Positions 1 through 8,704 of a DNA stretch of 64,000 nt are shown here, in pieces. This DNA comes from Clostridium_AD sp964467165 (GTDB taxonomy: Bacteria > Bacillota > Clostridia > Clostridiales > Clostridiaceae). The position numbers and the translations under genes were made by a program. How positions within the stretch are numbered: position 1 is the stretch's first letter; each line of letters begins with the position of its first letter. Under the pieces are notes generated by a model. That model saw nothing but the letters and a program-made list of their open reading frames with translations. It had not been told where the DNA came from and searched no databases. Location: the NCBI GenBank assembly GCA_964467165.1, contig CAYXOL010000001.1, forward strand, positions 264,227 to 328,226, given 5' to 3'.

Positions 1-1112
1 TTTTCCATAAGCCTAAGAAGTCCTGAAGTAAGTTCCGCATCTTGTATCTCCTCGTTAAATATCCCAAGTTTTGCTCTCATTCCCTGAATCCAGTTGAAGT
101 GATACAATTCTGTGAAATTTGAAATCTCTTGCTCTGCTATTTTTATTGCCTTATCTTGATTATCATCTAGTAGCGGCAACAGGGTCTCCGCAAATCGTGC
201 CAGATTCCATTGGGCAATATTGGGCTGATTGCCATAGGCGTAGCGACCGTAACTGTCAATAGAGCTAAATACCGTGGCTGGATCATAATCATCCATGAAA
301 GCACAAGGACCATAATCAATGGTTTCGCCACTAATGGCCATGTTATCCGTGTTCATCACCCCGTGGATAAATCCAACCAGTTGCCATTTGGCAATTAGCG
401 CTGCCTGACGTTTAACAACCTCCGAAAGTAAGAAGAGATATTGATTCTCCTCACCGCTTGCCGCTTGAAAATATCTTTGCAATGTGTAATCCGCCAGGGC
501 CTTAAGCTCTAGCGTTGTGCCCCACCTTGAAGCATATTGAAAAGTGCCTACTCTGATATGGCCGGCCGCCACCCGAGTCATAATTGCCCCAAGTTGGGGA
601 GTTTCACGAATTATTGTTTCACCAGTAGTCACCACTGCTAGGCTACGGGTAGTGTCAATACCAAGCCCATTCATAGCCTCACTTATGATGTACTCTCGTA
701 ACATTGGTCCAAGTGATGCCCGGCCGTCTCCACCTCGTGAGTATGGTGTTTTACCTGAGCCTTTTAGCTGAATGTCAAATCTTTCGCCTGTTGGTGTGAT
801 TTGCTCACCAATAAGCATTGCACGTCCATCCCCCAGCATAGTGAAGTTCCCAAATTGATGCCCTGCATAAGCCTGTGCAAGAGGCAATGAGCCCTCTGGA
901 ATCTTATTGCCGGCAAGCACTTCTATCCCATGCTTTCCTTGCAACGCTTCAGCATTAAGTCCAAGGGAGGTTGCCAATGAATCATTGAAAATAATCAACT
1001 TTGGTGAGGATACTGGACTCGGTTTGATTATATTGAAAAATATTTTTGGCAAACTAGCGTAACTGTTCTCCAAGTTCCATGCTGCCTCTATTATTGTTTT
1101 TTTCTCTGTCAT
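1..1112 (-). CDS. selO: Protein adenylyltransferase SelO (YdiU family), 3' end beyond window
   Basis: SelO is a pseudokinase-fold enzyme that transfers AMP from ATP to protein Ser/Thr/Tyr residues. The minus-strand frame opens with ATG at 1112 behind GGAAGGGA and stays open to base 1, giving about 370 of the usual ~490 residues. Visible family motifs, in order: AGHQFGNF, DGRA, KGSGKTPYSRGGDGRA, the catalytic HGVMNTDN, and the metal-binding IDYGPCAFMD. The C-terminal third lies outside the window. The gene looks clearly more GC-rich than its neighbours, which may indicate acquisition from another lineage. A palindrome identical to the one in front of the adjacent MarR gene sits 170 bp upstream, so MarR control is likely (inference). 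Confidence 0.93.
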   Translation of the reverse strand, partial: MTEKKTIIEAAWNLENSYASLPKIFFNIIKPSPVSSPKLIIFNDSLATSLGLNAEALQGKHGIEVLAGNKIPEGSLPLAQAYAGHQFGNFTMLGDGRAMLIGEQITPTGERFDIQLKGSGKTPYSRGGDGRASLGPMLREYIISEAMNGLGIDTTRSLAVVTTGETIIRETPQLGAIMTRVAAGHIRVGTFQYASRWGTTLELKALADYTLQRYFQAASGEENQYLFLLSEVVKRQAALIAKWQLVGFIHGVMNTDNMAISGETIDYGPCAFMDDYDPATVFSSIDSYGRYAYGNQPNIAQWNLARFAETLLPLLDDNQDKAIKIAEQEISNFTELYHFNWIQGMRAKLGIFNEEIQDAELTSGLLRLME

Positions 1113-1280
1113 CCTATATCCCTTCCTTCCCATTTCTTTTTATATAATAAATTTTACTCTACATTATAATTTTCATTTTTCAAAAATATATCCCTATTAT
1201 CTCTATATCTTCATAAACAATTTCCATGGCATCTCTTTCATTTTAAATCTCCTTTAATATATTAAGTTTTTGACTAATAC

Positions 1281-1296
1281 ATTACTAATTAGTAAT
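1281..1296. promoter_or_regulatory. Palindromic operator upstream of selO (putative MarR site)
   Basis: ATTACTAATTAGTAAT is a perfect 16-bp dyad between the 3' end of the MarR gene and the selO start. The same core recurs in front of the MarR start at 1781-1800. Paired identical dyads beside a MarR gene are typical of its operators; binding itself is inferred. Confidence 0.6.
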
Positions 1297-1304
1297 AAAT
1301 ATTT

Positions 1305-1342
1305 AAATTATCAGATGTATATATTTATACACCTGATAATTT
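1305..1342 (-). terminator. Hairpin terminator overlapping the MarR stop codon
   Basis: Arms 1305-1321 and 1326-1342 pair over 17 bp with one mismatch around a 4-nt loop, and the right arm contains the last codons of the MarR gene. The U-run on the minus strand is weak (AATTTAAATATTT), so termination may be partial. Confidence 0.5.
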
Positions 1343-1771
1343 TTTAAGTAAACTTATTAAATTGCTCTTATCTTCTAGTGTTAGGTTACTGAAGATTTCA
1401 TTTATATTCTCTAAATGTTTTGGGAATATATCATTCATGATGCTTTTCCCTTCTTCAGTTATACTTATCAAATTAACTCGTCTATCCATTGGATCAGTAG
1501 ATCTCTTAACAAGATTTACCTTAACTAAATTATCTATTACAACCGTCATATTTCCACCAGTGGAAAGAATTTTATCTATTATTTCACTAACCCTTAAATC
1601 TCCTTTATGATATAAGATCTCAAGTACTGCAAACTGTGAAACCGTTAAACCTCCCGCCTTAATAGTTTTATATTCTTTTTTGTGAACCTTTTGAGTACAT
1701 CTACTTAATGCTATTAATGCCTTTAAATTTAAATTTTCCAATTCTCCGTAAGTATTTTTTTTATTATCCAT
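1325..1771 (-). CDS. MarR family transcriptional regulator
   Basis: A 148-residue winged-helix regulator. The central part (about residues 50-110) has the MarR layout: recognition helix region SEIIDKILSTGGNMTVVIDN followed by the wing LVKRSTDPMDRRVNLISITE, in which DPMDRR is the usual DxRxR-type wing. Helices at both ends would form the dimer interface. ATG at 1771 is the only good start and lies 10 bp from a perfect 20-bp palindrome, which strongly suggests autoregulation. A second copy of the palindrome precedes selO, transcribed in the same direction downstream. The ligand is unknown; many relatives sense phenolics, oxidants or fatty acids. Identity as MarR is firm; regulation of selO is inference. 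Confidence 0.9.
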   Translation of the reverse strand: MDNKKNTYGELENLNLKALIALSRCTQKVHKKEYKTIKAGGLTVSQFAVLEILYHKGDLRVSEIIDKILSTGGNMTVVIDNLVKVNLVKRSTDPMDRRVNLISITEEGKSIMNDIFPKHLENINEIFSNLTLEDKSNLISLLKKLSGV

Positions 1772-1780
1772 ACTTATAAT

Positions 1781-1800
1781 ATATTACTAATTAGTAATAT
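1781..1800. promoter_or_regulatory. Perfect 20-bp palindrome in the MarR promoter (putative operator)
   Basis: ATATTACTAATTAGTAATAT is fully self-complementary and ends 10 bp before the MarR start codon, overlapping where the promoter or transcript start should be. It shares its central 16 bp with the site at 1281-1296. Read as an autoregulatory MarR operator. Confidence 0.7.
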
Positions 1801-1923
1801 AATCAAGCTTTTATTTAATAATTTGTTTTTTATGACTATATTAGGCTAATTTCACAAACCACCTGCAACGTATATCACTCTGTAGTTTTTAAATTTTTCA
1901 CTTACATATTGAGAATTGTATAT

Positions 1924-1970
1924 AAAACACTCTGGAATCCACTATAAACAAAGGTGTTCCAGAGTGTTTT
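1924..1970 (-). terminator. Intrinsic terminator of the EamA permease gene
   Basis: A 14-bp perfect stem (1924-1937 with 1957-1970) just past the EamA stop codon, with a 19-nt loop; on the minus strand the stem ends in GTTTTATATA. Confidence 0.8.
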
Positions 1971-1976
1971 ATTTTA

Positions 1977-2894
1977 TCAGATAAAAGAATCTTGGCAAAT
2001 ATCCTCAGTTCTGATTTGAGTTATTATTACAGCCGAAAACATAATGACACATCCTATAATCTCTCTCATACTCATCACTTCTTTTAGGAAAATTGCCCCA
2101 CTGATAACAGCAAATAATGATTCCATGCTCAATATAATAGCAGCCGCAGTAGGATCTGTAGATTTTTGGCCTATTATTTGAAGTGTATATGCAATACCAA
2201 CTACCATAATAGCAGCATATAATATCGGTCCTGCACAGGCAATAATCGTGTCAAATTTAGGAGTTTCAAGTATTAAAGCTCCAATGGTTGAAAAAACACC
2301 TGCTACCAAGAACTGAACAAAGGACAATTTCAATCCATCTACTTTATTAACATAAGTATCTACAACTAATATCTGTACTGCCCAGAAGATAGTTCCTGCA
2401 AGTACTATTGCATCTCCCTTTTGTATTGTAAAACCTTCTTTAATGCATAAGAGATATAAACCTAGGGTAGCAAGTCCAACTCCAAACCATACTAATTTAC
2501 TTACCTTCTTATGCAAAAACAATCCAAACAATGGAACTAATACTATATATAAGGCGGTAATAAAACCTGCTTTTCCAGCTGTAGTATAAACAATTCCCCA
2601 TTGCTGAAAAGATGCTCCTAAAAAAAGTGATGCTCCACATAAAGATCCACCTATAATAAGGTCTCTATTATGAAATTTTACCCTATGTTTTTCAGGTACA
2701 TTTCCATTCTTTTTCTTATTAATTTTATCAAAAATTAGTATTAAGGGAACTAAAACCAATGCTCCGAGTAAAAATCTTGTTGCACCAAAAGTAAGAGGTT
2801 CAACATAGTTCATTCCAAGTTTTTGTGCTACAAAAGAAGTTCCCCATATAATAGCGGTTATAACCAGCAAAGTTGGTCCTTTTAAATTTTTCAT
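1977..2894 (-). CDS. EamA/DMT family permease
   Basis: A 305-residue inner-membrane protein of the drug/metabolite transporter superfamily, built from two EamA repeats with about ten membrane helices. The first repeat opens with a hydrophobic helix containing AIIWGTSFVAQKLG, a common EamA signature; a charged loop rich in Lys (about residues 60-75) follows helix 2; the second half begins near residue 160 (GDAIVLAGTIFWAVQ). The ATG at 2894 has AAAAGGAGA at proper spacing. Family members export amino acids or metabolites, but no substrate can be read from the sequence. It is monocistronic, with its own terminator downstream and a strong inverted repeat 50 bp upstream that may be an operator or leader hairpin. 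Confidence 0.88.
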   Translation of the reverse strand: MKNLKGPTLLVITAIIWGTSFVAQKLGMNYVEPLTFGATRFLLGALVLVPLILIFDKINKKKNGNVPEKHRVKFHNRDLIIGGSLCGASLFLGASFQQWGIVYTTAGKAGFITALYIVLVPLFGLFLHKKVSKLVWFGVGLATLGLYLLCIKEGFTIQKGDAIVLAGTIFWAVQILVVDTYVNKVDGLKLSFVQFLVAGVFSTIGALILETPKFDTIIACAGPILYAAIMVVGIAYTLQIIGQKSTDPTAAAIILSMESLFAVISGAIFLKEVMSMREIIGCVIMFSAVIITQIRTEDICQDSFI

Positions 2895-2945
2895 TGTTAA
2901 TTCTCCTTTTCATAATGCAATTTGCAGTTATTGCAACATTACCAG

Positions 2946-2982
2946 AGTTCATAGTAAAAACTAAAAATTTTTACTATGAACT
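2946..2982. repeat. 15-bp inverted repeat upstream of the EamA gene
   Basis: AGTTCATAGTAAAAA at 2946-2960 pairs perfectly with TTTTTACTATGAACT at 2968-2982 around a 7-nt loop, about 50 bp before the EamA start. It could be a repressor site or a leader hairpin; nothing decides between them. Confidence 0.45.
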
Positions 2983-3428
2983 TGTGATACTCTGAGAATG
3001 ACCAAACATATTATTAATCATTTTAAACTTAATATATTCATAAATATAATTGCCTCTTTCTCATGTTTTTGTTTCATACGTTACAACCCCTCCCATGACA
3101 CAAAAAACTTTGAAATGAATTATGCTTATTCGGCTACTTACAAGTATTTATGGTATAATGAAATTGTATGCCATATAGCATATATTTACAATAGGAATAG
3201 GGTAATGTACATAAAATCATAACATATAAAATATGATTTGGGGACAAAAGGTGATACCCTTTTGGCGAATGCATGTGCCGTATTTGGAATATCTCAAAGG
3301 CTTGTTAAACTTTCAACGTGAAATTTCTTTACGATAAAAGCAACAAAGAATAATTAACCCATTTGATTTTTTAATCCTATTATTATATAATAATCCATAT
3401 AAACCCATACTTAAAAGGAGGATGTAAA
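2983..3428. other. Intergenic region with a possible glutamine-amidotransferase remnant
   Basis: No convincing complete gene here. On the plus strand at about 3250-3322 a short frame reads DTLLANACAVFGISQRLVK and then stops. CAVFGI resembles the N-terminal Cys motif (CGVFGI/CAIAGI) of class II glutamine amidotransferases, which in several lineages are encoded next to glutamate-synthase domains such as the gene that follows. This may be a relic of such a partner, but the match is short. AAAAGGAGG just before 3429 is the ribosome binding site of the next gene. Confidence 0.3.
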
Positions 3429-4949
3429 ATGACTTATTCACCAGCATTATCATCAGCTTTTAATGATACAAAGAATCGAAGTAACAAACTTTCGCCCCAA
3501 TCTGGAATGTGTTCTGTATGCACAGAGGAATGCACAACAACCTGCGAGCTAGGACTAGCTGCAGTTTTGGGCATGCGCACCGTATACCCTACTACCACAG
3601 GAGCAAACCAAATCGGTTCCGAAAAGGACTATAGTTTAGACTATTCAAATTTCAATATTAACGGACGAGTTTTTGGATCTACGGGCGCTAACCCTACATA
3701 TGAAGAAGCAAATGTTTTCAATGTCAATTTGGAGCAGGAATTTGGAAAGTTAAATCCTGTAAAGCTTGCAATACCTGTGATTCTCCCAGCACTAATCAAA
3801 CTGAATTGGGAAGATTATTTTGCCGGAGCGGCAATGGCCGGCGTTTGTTGTGTCATCGGTGAAGATGCAAGAAACAAAGACCCCAAGCTCAAGATAGAAA
3901 ACGGAAAGATAACAAATTTTCCATGGCTAAAAGAAATCCTTGAATCCTTCAACAAATACTATAGGGGCTATGGGCAAATTATTCTACAGTGTAATGTGGA
4001 AGACAATATGCTGGGACTACCCGAGTATGCTATAAAGCAGCAAGGAGTCCAGGCCATAGAGATAAAATTTGGACAAGGAGCCAAAGGAACTCAACCCATT
4101 GTGCGCCTTAAGAATATAGAAGAAGCTATCCAAAAGCAAGAAACAGGAAATCTTGTTCATCCTGACCCAAGGGACCCAGAAGTTATTAAAACCTACAGTG
4201 AAGGCGTATGCCCAAATTTCTATGTATATGCAAGGCTCCCTCTTTGGACAGAAGAGTACCTAGTACCAAGAGTTGCAGAGCTCCGTGAAATGGGGGCAAA
4301 GAACATATACTTTAAGATGGCCGGTTACGATCCCGCAGATCTTGAAAAGTCCATACGCCTGGGGAGCAAGGCAGGAGTTGATATGATAACCTTTGACGGC
4401 GCTGGTGGCGGCAGCGGTTACAGCCCATGCAAAATGATGAACGAATGGGCATATCCCACAATCGTTATGGAAGAAGCAGTCTGCACCATCATAAAGAAAC
4501 TCAAAAAAGAAGGTCTCTGGGTTCCGGCAATAACTATAACAGGAGGGTTCGCTTCTGAAGATCAGGTTTTCAAGGCCCTCTCTTATGGTGATGGAAACAT
4601 TACAGCCATAGGCATCTGCCGCGCAGCAATGGCTGCGGCTATGAGCAGTAAAAAAATAGGCGAAATGATAAATGAGGGCAATATACCAAAAATGTTTAGC
4701 AAATACGGCTCTACAGTAGAAGAAATATTCGGCGACCTAGCAGATTTACGCGCACTATATGGCAAAAAAGCAAATAATTTTTCTCCTGGAGCAATCGGTG
4801 TATACTCTTATCTAAATAAGATAGCTTTCGGCTTAAAACATTTTGCAGCACTAAACAGAAAATTCGATATAAGCTATTTAGACAGAACCGATTTGATTCC
4901 ATTAACTAGGGATGCAAAAGATTTGATAGATGGTAAATGGCTGGACTAA
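3429..4949 (+). CDS. FMN-binding glutamate synthase family protein
   Basis: A 506-residue protein matching the FMN-dependent synthase domain of glutamate synthase (Glu_synthase family), without a glutaminase domain. Near the N-terminus a Cys cluster C28-x2-C31-x3-C35-x3-C39 suggests an Fe-S centre. The TIM-barrel part carries GQGAKGTQP (about residues 218-226), FDGAGGGSGYSP (about 323) and a late phosphate-binding region TGGFASEDQVFKALSYGDG. Stand-alone versions may make glutamate with a separate amidotransferase or act on other substrates; none is encoded nearby. Start chosen for AAAAGGAGG 7 nt upstream. Base composition is richer in GC than the flanks. A shrunken pseudogene copy, including the terminator, lies at 21898-22627. 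Confidence 0.85.
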   Translation: MTYSPALSSAFNDTKNRSNKLSPQSGMCSVCTEECTTTCELGLAAVLGMRTVYPTTTGANQIGSEKDYSLDYSNFNINGRVFGSTGANPTYEEANVFNVNLEQEFGKLNPVKLAIPVILPALIKLNWEDYFAGAAMAGVCCVIGEDARNKDPKLKIENGKITNFPWLKEILESFNKYYRGYGQIILQCNVEDNMLGLPEYAIKQQGVQAIEIKFGQGAKGTQPIVRLKNIEEAIQKQETGNLVHPDPRDPEVIKTYSEGVCPNFYVYARLPLWTEEYLVPRVAELREMGAKNIYFKMAGYDPADLEKSIRLGSKAGVDMITFDGAGGGSGYSPCKMMNEWAYPTIVMEEAVCTIIKKLKKEGLWVPAITITGGFASEDQVFKALSYGDGNITAIGICRAAMAAAMSSKKIGEMINEGNIPKMFSKYGSTVEEIFGDLADLRALYGKKANNFSPGAIGVYSYLNKIAFGLKHFAALNRKFDISYLDRTDLIPLTRDAKDLIDGKWLD

Positions 4950-4958
4950 ACAGAAAAA

Positions 4959-4991
4959 AAAGATTCATCGGAAAATCTCCGGTGAATCTTT
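4959..4991 (+). terminator. Intrinsic terminator of the glutamate-synthase-like gene
   Basis: AAAGATTCATCGG (4959-4971) pairs with CCGGTGAATCTTT (4979-4991) with one G-T pair, followed by CTTTTT. A longer derivative of the same hairpin ends the pseudogene copy at 22573-22627. Confidence 0.85.
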
Positions 4992-5184
4992 CTTTTTACT
5001 ATATATAAGTGAACTTGCTCTGTATTATTATAAATGTGTTTATCTGTATTTTCCCTTTCAAGAACTACCAATCATCGCAATCCATTTTTCGCCCATTCTA
5101 TCCCTCCACTCCTAAATCCTAAACATCATTTTCGCTATATAAATTGTTAAATACGACAAATACTGATAATAATTGATAATTTTC

Positions 5185-5214
5185 TTGACAAAATATTACA
5201 CATACATATATAAT
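5185..5214 (+). promoter_or_regulatory. SigA-type promoter of the TetR-signalling cluster
   Basis: TTGACA at 5185-5190 and TATAAT at 5209-5214 are both full consensus hexamers, separated by 18 bp. They point at the TetR gene 87 bp downstream and could drive the whole five-gene cluster. Confidence 0.75.
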
Positions 5215-5222
5215 CATTATTG

Positions 5223-5236
5223 CGAGTGTAAACTCG
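5223..5236. promoter_or_regulatory. Putative TetR operator at the start site
   Basis: CGAGT-GTAA-ACTCG is a perfect dyad beginning 9 bp after the -10 hexamer, where a repressor would block initiation. The adjacent TetR protein is the natural candidate ligand-responsive repressor; binding is inferred. Confidence 0.45.
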
Positions 5237-5300
5237 GAATATCGCAAAAAAAACATCCTGAAGAATATAGTATTTCAATAATTTTTGTAGAAGGTGACTT

Positions 5301-5891
5301 ATGAGACAAACATCAATAAATCGTAAAGATAGTGTGGTTATAACAACCATAGGAATTATCAGTGAACTTGGCATACAAGCATTAACAAGTAAAGAAATTG
5401 CAAAGCGAGAAAGAATATCCGAAGGAACTTTGTTCAGCCATTTTAAGAATATGAATGAAATTGTTTTAGCTGTTTTGGAATATCATTCCGAACTTGATAC
5501 AAGTATCATTGAAACAGTGGAATTTAAAAATTTACCTCCACTTGAAGCTATAAGGCTTTTTGCTTCTATATATGCTGAAAACTATGAGAATTATCCAGAA
5601 AGTACATGCCTTATAAATATATCAGCTATGCTATTACAACAAGGAGAACTAGTTAAGCAATCAGAGGAACTAATTAATAAAAGGATAGTTTATTTTAGAT
5701 TACTCTTGGAAAAAGCCCAAAAATGTAACGATATTAATCCTGAAATAGACAGTCAAATTTTAACAGATATAATGGCTGGTTCCTTTTTAGCTATTGTGTA
5801 TAGATGGAGAAAGAGTGAATATGCCTTTAAGTTTAAAGAACAGATACTTAATACTCTTGAGATTTTTCTAAATGCCTTTTCAAAGTATTGA
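5301..5891 (+). CDS. TetR/AcrR family transcriptional regulator
   Basis: A 196-residue one-component repressor. Residues about 10-55 form the TetR helix-turn-helix: IISELGIQALTSKEIAKRER followed by ISEGTLFSHFKNMNEIV, where the usual ...LYxHFxxKexL pattern is replaced by LFSHFKNMNEIV. The remaining helices form a ligand and dimer domain too variable to assign. ATG at 5301 has GAAGGTGA upstream. It is the first gene behind a consensus promoter containing a small dyad, and it is followed 50 bp later by a histidine kinase, so it probably represses itself and perhaps the signalling genes. What it senses is unknown. Confidence 0.9.
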   Translation: MRQTSINRKDSVVITTIGIISELGIQALTSKEIAKRERISEGTLFSHFKNMNEIVLAVLEYHSELDTSIIETVEFKNLPPLEAIRLFASIYAENYENYPESTCLINISAMLLQQGELVKQSEELINKRIVYFRLLLEKAQKCNDINPEIDSQILTDIMAGSFLAIVYRWRKSEYAFKFKEQILNTLEIFLNAFSKY

Positions 5892-5941
5892 GATTTATTA
5901 ATAAGCTTAGGGTGTAAATAGAAGGTAGGTAAAGATATATA

Positions 5942-8269
5942 TTGATAAATATAAATGATAAACAGGAAGACTACTTGGAAAAAAAACGTATGGCCACTAT
6001 CTTAGCTTCTATAGGTGATGGTGTAGTTTCCACAGATACTCACGGGATTATCGATTTTATGAATAAAGCCGCTGAGGTTCTTACAGGATATAAATCAGAA
6101 GAAACAATTGGTAAACATATCAATAAAATTATTCGTTTAATTGATATTTCAACTAATGAGCCAATAGAAAATCTTGTGGAATTGGCATTACAAACAAAGG
6201 GTTCTGTAGGACTTAAAAAACATTCAGTTATCGTATCCAAAAATGGAAAAAGAAATTATTTATCCGCCAGTTGTTCCCCCATAAAGGATTCAGAAGAGAT
6301 AATTTCAGGAATTGTAATGGTGTTTCGTAATATCACAAGAATCATTAAAATGGAAGAAAAATTACGAAAAGAGCGAGATAACTTAAGAAAAAAACAAGAA
6401 GCTTTAGAAAAATATCAACTACTTTCTAAGGTTACAAGCGACATCATTTTATTTATAGACTATAGTAGCGGCAAAATTCTTGATGCAAATGAAGCTGCGC
6501 TCAAAGCCTACGGGTATAGTCGAAAAGAACTTTTATCCTTAAAAATATATGACATACGAAAAACCTTTGATTTTACCAGCGAACAGATATTGGCTATTAA
6601 AAGTAGTGCTTCTTTTGAATCAATACACCATCGAAAGGATGGAAGCTTCTTTTCAGTGGCAGTAAATTCTCAAAAAATCCACACTGGAGGTATCTGTATT
6701 TTAGTGAGCATTATTCGTGATATTTCCGAAAGAAAGAAAGCTATAGAGGCGTTATCTCAGAGCGAGGCAAAATTTAAGACACTTTTTATGAATTTTAAAA
6801 GTGCTCTATGTTATAACAAAATCATATTAGATGAAAATGGAATTCCCGTTGATTTTGAATATATTCAGACGAATAAAGCTTTTCTAGAAATGGGTGGGTA
6901 CGAAAGGGATCAGGTTATTGGAAAAAAATTTTCAGATGTTTTTAAAGGATCAAAGCATACTTCACAATCTATAATCACTCTTTTTGGAAAGGTTGCTTTA
7001 GAAGGGTTATATATACCAGATGGTGATTACTATTCTACTGATGATAATAGATGGTATTCTAGATTAATATATAGTCCAGAAAAATACTATTTTATTGTTA
7101 TAATGAATGACTTAACCGATAGAAAGCTGGCGGAAGTTGAACTGCAAAATGCTAAAAAAGAGGCAGAAGCAGCTAACAAAGCCAAAAGTGAATTTTTGTC
7201 GAATATGAGTCATGAAATTCGAACTCCTTTAAATGGAATTACAGGGATGCTTGATTTAACACTTTCCACTGAAATTGATGATCAGCAAAGGAGATATCTT
7301 AAAACCGCACAGAAATGCACTAAAAATTTACTTAAAACTATTAATGATGTGCTAGATTTTTCAAAAATTGAAGTAGGGAAACTTATAATTGAAAGCATAC
7401 ATTTTGATATCATAGAACTTATAGGAGATATCTTCAAACTTCATTCCCCTTTTGCGACGCAAAAGGAACTAGCACTAAATTTAAAATATTCACCTGCTAT
7501 TGAAAGATATTTAATTGGTGATCCTAATAGATTGCAACAAGTTTTAAATAACTTGATTCATAATGCTATTAAATTCACTGAAACTGGAGAGGTATGCCTG
7601 CAAATTACACAACTCTCCAGTGATGAAGATAATATAGAAATACAATTTTCTGTTATAGATACAGGCATTGGTATCTCAGAAGATGATAAAGAGAAGTTGT
7701 TTAAAAGTTTTACTCAGGTTGATGGTTCCTTTTCAAGAAAATATGGTGGAACTGGCCTAGGTCTTGCAATTTCAAAACAGTTAGTTGAGATGATGGACGG
7801 AAGAATATGGTTTCAAGGTGAAGAAGGACAAGGCGGTACTTTCCATTTTATAATTAACTTTAAAATTGGAGAGAAGCAGGCAGAAATTTCATCAACTAAC
7901 GTCAGTGACAAAACTACGTTCAGAAATGATTTTGAATCAATTTCTTACGGCAATTTTACATTAGATTATAATGGTAATTTCATAATGATGCCTTCTTCAC
8001 CTATTCAGTTGAAGGGTGAAGACTTTCTTAAAACAGAGGAGTTGGATTTATCTATAGATAAATTAAATAACACATTAGTACTTGGTAATTTACTTCAAAT
8101 TGAGAAAGAAGCTCATAAAATTAAGATTTTATCAAATCAATTAGGAGTAGATTCCTTGAAAACAATAGCTTTTAAGATAGAACTTGCTGCTAGAAAATAT
8201 GACTTAGAAAAAATTGAAAACTTAGTAAGTATAATAAATAATGAGCATCAAAGGTTAAAAAATAATTAA
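5942..8269 (+). CDS. PAS-containing sensor histidine kinase with C-terminal Hpt domain
   Basis: A 775-residue, apparently soluble kinase. Domains: PAS at about 15-140 (starting ILASIGDGVVSTD), PAS at about 155-275, a third PAS-like domain at about 280-395, HisKA with SNMSHEIRTPLNG (phospho-acceptor His424), and HATPase_c at about 525-640 with the N box NLIHNAIKFT, G1 DTGIGIS and G2 GGTGLGLAI. The C-terminus (about 695-775) looks like an Hpt phosphotransfer domain, with EAHKIKILSNQLG placing a candidate acceptor at His725. There is no receiver in the protein itself; the free receiver encoded 20 bp downstream could relay phosphate from His424 to His725. The start appears to be TTG at 5942 with a distant AAGGTAGG; an ATG occurs at codon 17. 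Confidence 0.85.
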   Translation: MININDKQEDYLEKKRMATILASIGDGVVSTDTHGIIDFMNKAAEVLTGYKSEETIGKHINKIIRLIDISTNEPIENLVELALQTKGSVGLKKHSVIVSKNGKRNYLSASCSPIKDSEEIISGIVMVFRNITRIIKMEEKLRKERDNLRKKQEALEKYQLLSKVTSDIILFIDYSSGKILDANEAALKAYGYSRKELLSLKIYDIRKTFDFTSEQILAIKSSASFESIHHRKDGSFFSVAVNSQKIHTGGICILVSIIRDISERKKAIEALSQSEAKFKTLFMNFKSALCYNKIILDENGIPVDFEYIQTNKAFLEMGGYERDQVIGKKFSDVFKGSKHTSQSIITLFGKVALEGLYIPDGDYYSTDDNRWYSRLIYSPEKYYFIVIMNDLTDRKLAEVELQNAKKEAEAANKAKSEFLSNMSHEIRTPLNGITGMLDLTLSTEIDDQQRRYLKTAQKCTKNLLKTINDVLDFSKIEVGKLIIESIHFDIIELIGDIFKLHSPFATQKELALNLKYSPAIERYLIGDPNRLQQVLNNLIHNAIKFTETGEVCLQITQLSSDEDNIEIQFSVIDTGIGISEDDKEKLFKSFTQVDGSFSRKYGGTGLGLAISKQLVEMMDGRIWFQGEEGQGGTFHFIINFKIGEKQAEISSTNVSDKTTFRNDFESISYGNFTLDYNGNFIMMPSSPIQLKGEDFLKTEELDLSIDKLNNTLVLGNLLQIEKEAHKIKILSNQLGVDSLKTIAFKIELAARKYDLEKIENLVSIINNEHQRLKNN

Positions 8270-8289
8270 AGATACAGGAGATATAACTA

Positions 8290-8682
8290 ATGAGAATTTT
8301 AATAGTTGAAGATGACGAAGCAAGTAGCATATTCCTACAAAAAACTCTGTCTTGCTACGGTGATTGTGATACAACCGTGGATGGCATGGAAGCTTTAGAA
8401 GCATATTTGATAGCCTTGCAGGACAATATGCCCTATGATTTAATTTGCCTGGATATAATGATTCCTAAGGTCAGTGGGATTAAGGTTTTAAACTCCATAC
8501 GTGATATGGAAAGAAAAAAAAGAGTGAGAAAAAATCAACATGTAAAAGTAATGGTAATAACTGCATTAGCTGAGACAGAGTTTGTAAATGACTCTTTAAC
8601 TGAGGGTTATGATGTTTATATTGCAAAACCAGTAAATAAAAAGAAATTAGAGGAAACCTTGAGTAAACTTAGTTTACTTTAA
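8290..8682 (+). CDS. CheY-like single-domain response regulator
   Basis: A 130-residue receiver with no output domain. The acidic pocket is VEDDE near the N-terminus, the phosphorylatable residue is Asp55 in LDIMIPKVSG, the conserved Thr lies in VITALAE and the Lys in AKPVNKKK. It sits 20 bp after the histidine kinase gene and just before a chemoreceptor gene. Two roles are plausible: a phosphorelay intermediate between the kinase core and its Hpt domain, or a CheY-type protein that binds a partner. ATG at 8290 is preceded by ACAGGAGAT. Confidence 0.92.
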   Translation: MRILIVEDDEASSIFLQKTLSCYGDCDTTVDGMEALEAYLIALQDNMPYDLICLDIMIPKVSGIKVLNSIRDMERKKRVRKNQHVKVMVITALAETEFVNDSLTEGYDVYIAKPVNKKKLEETLSKLSLL

Positions 8683-8704
8683 ACATAATTTAGGAGGAAT
8701 TCAA

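Noticed and set aside
2998..3222. A 74-codon plus-strand frame starting MTKHIINHFK
   Set aside because: Amino acid composition follows the local AT bias, no ribosome binding site, no family resemblance; treated as chance.
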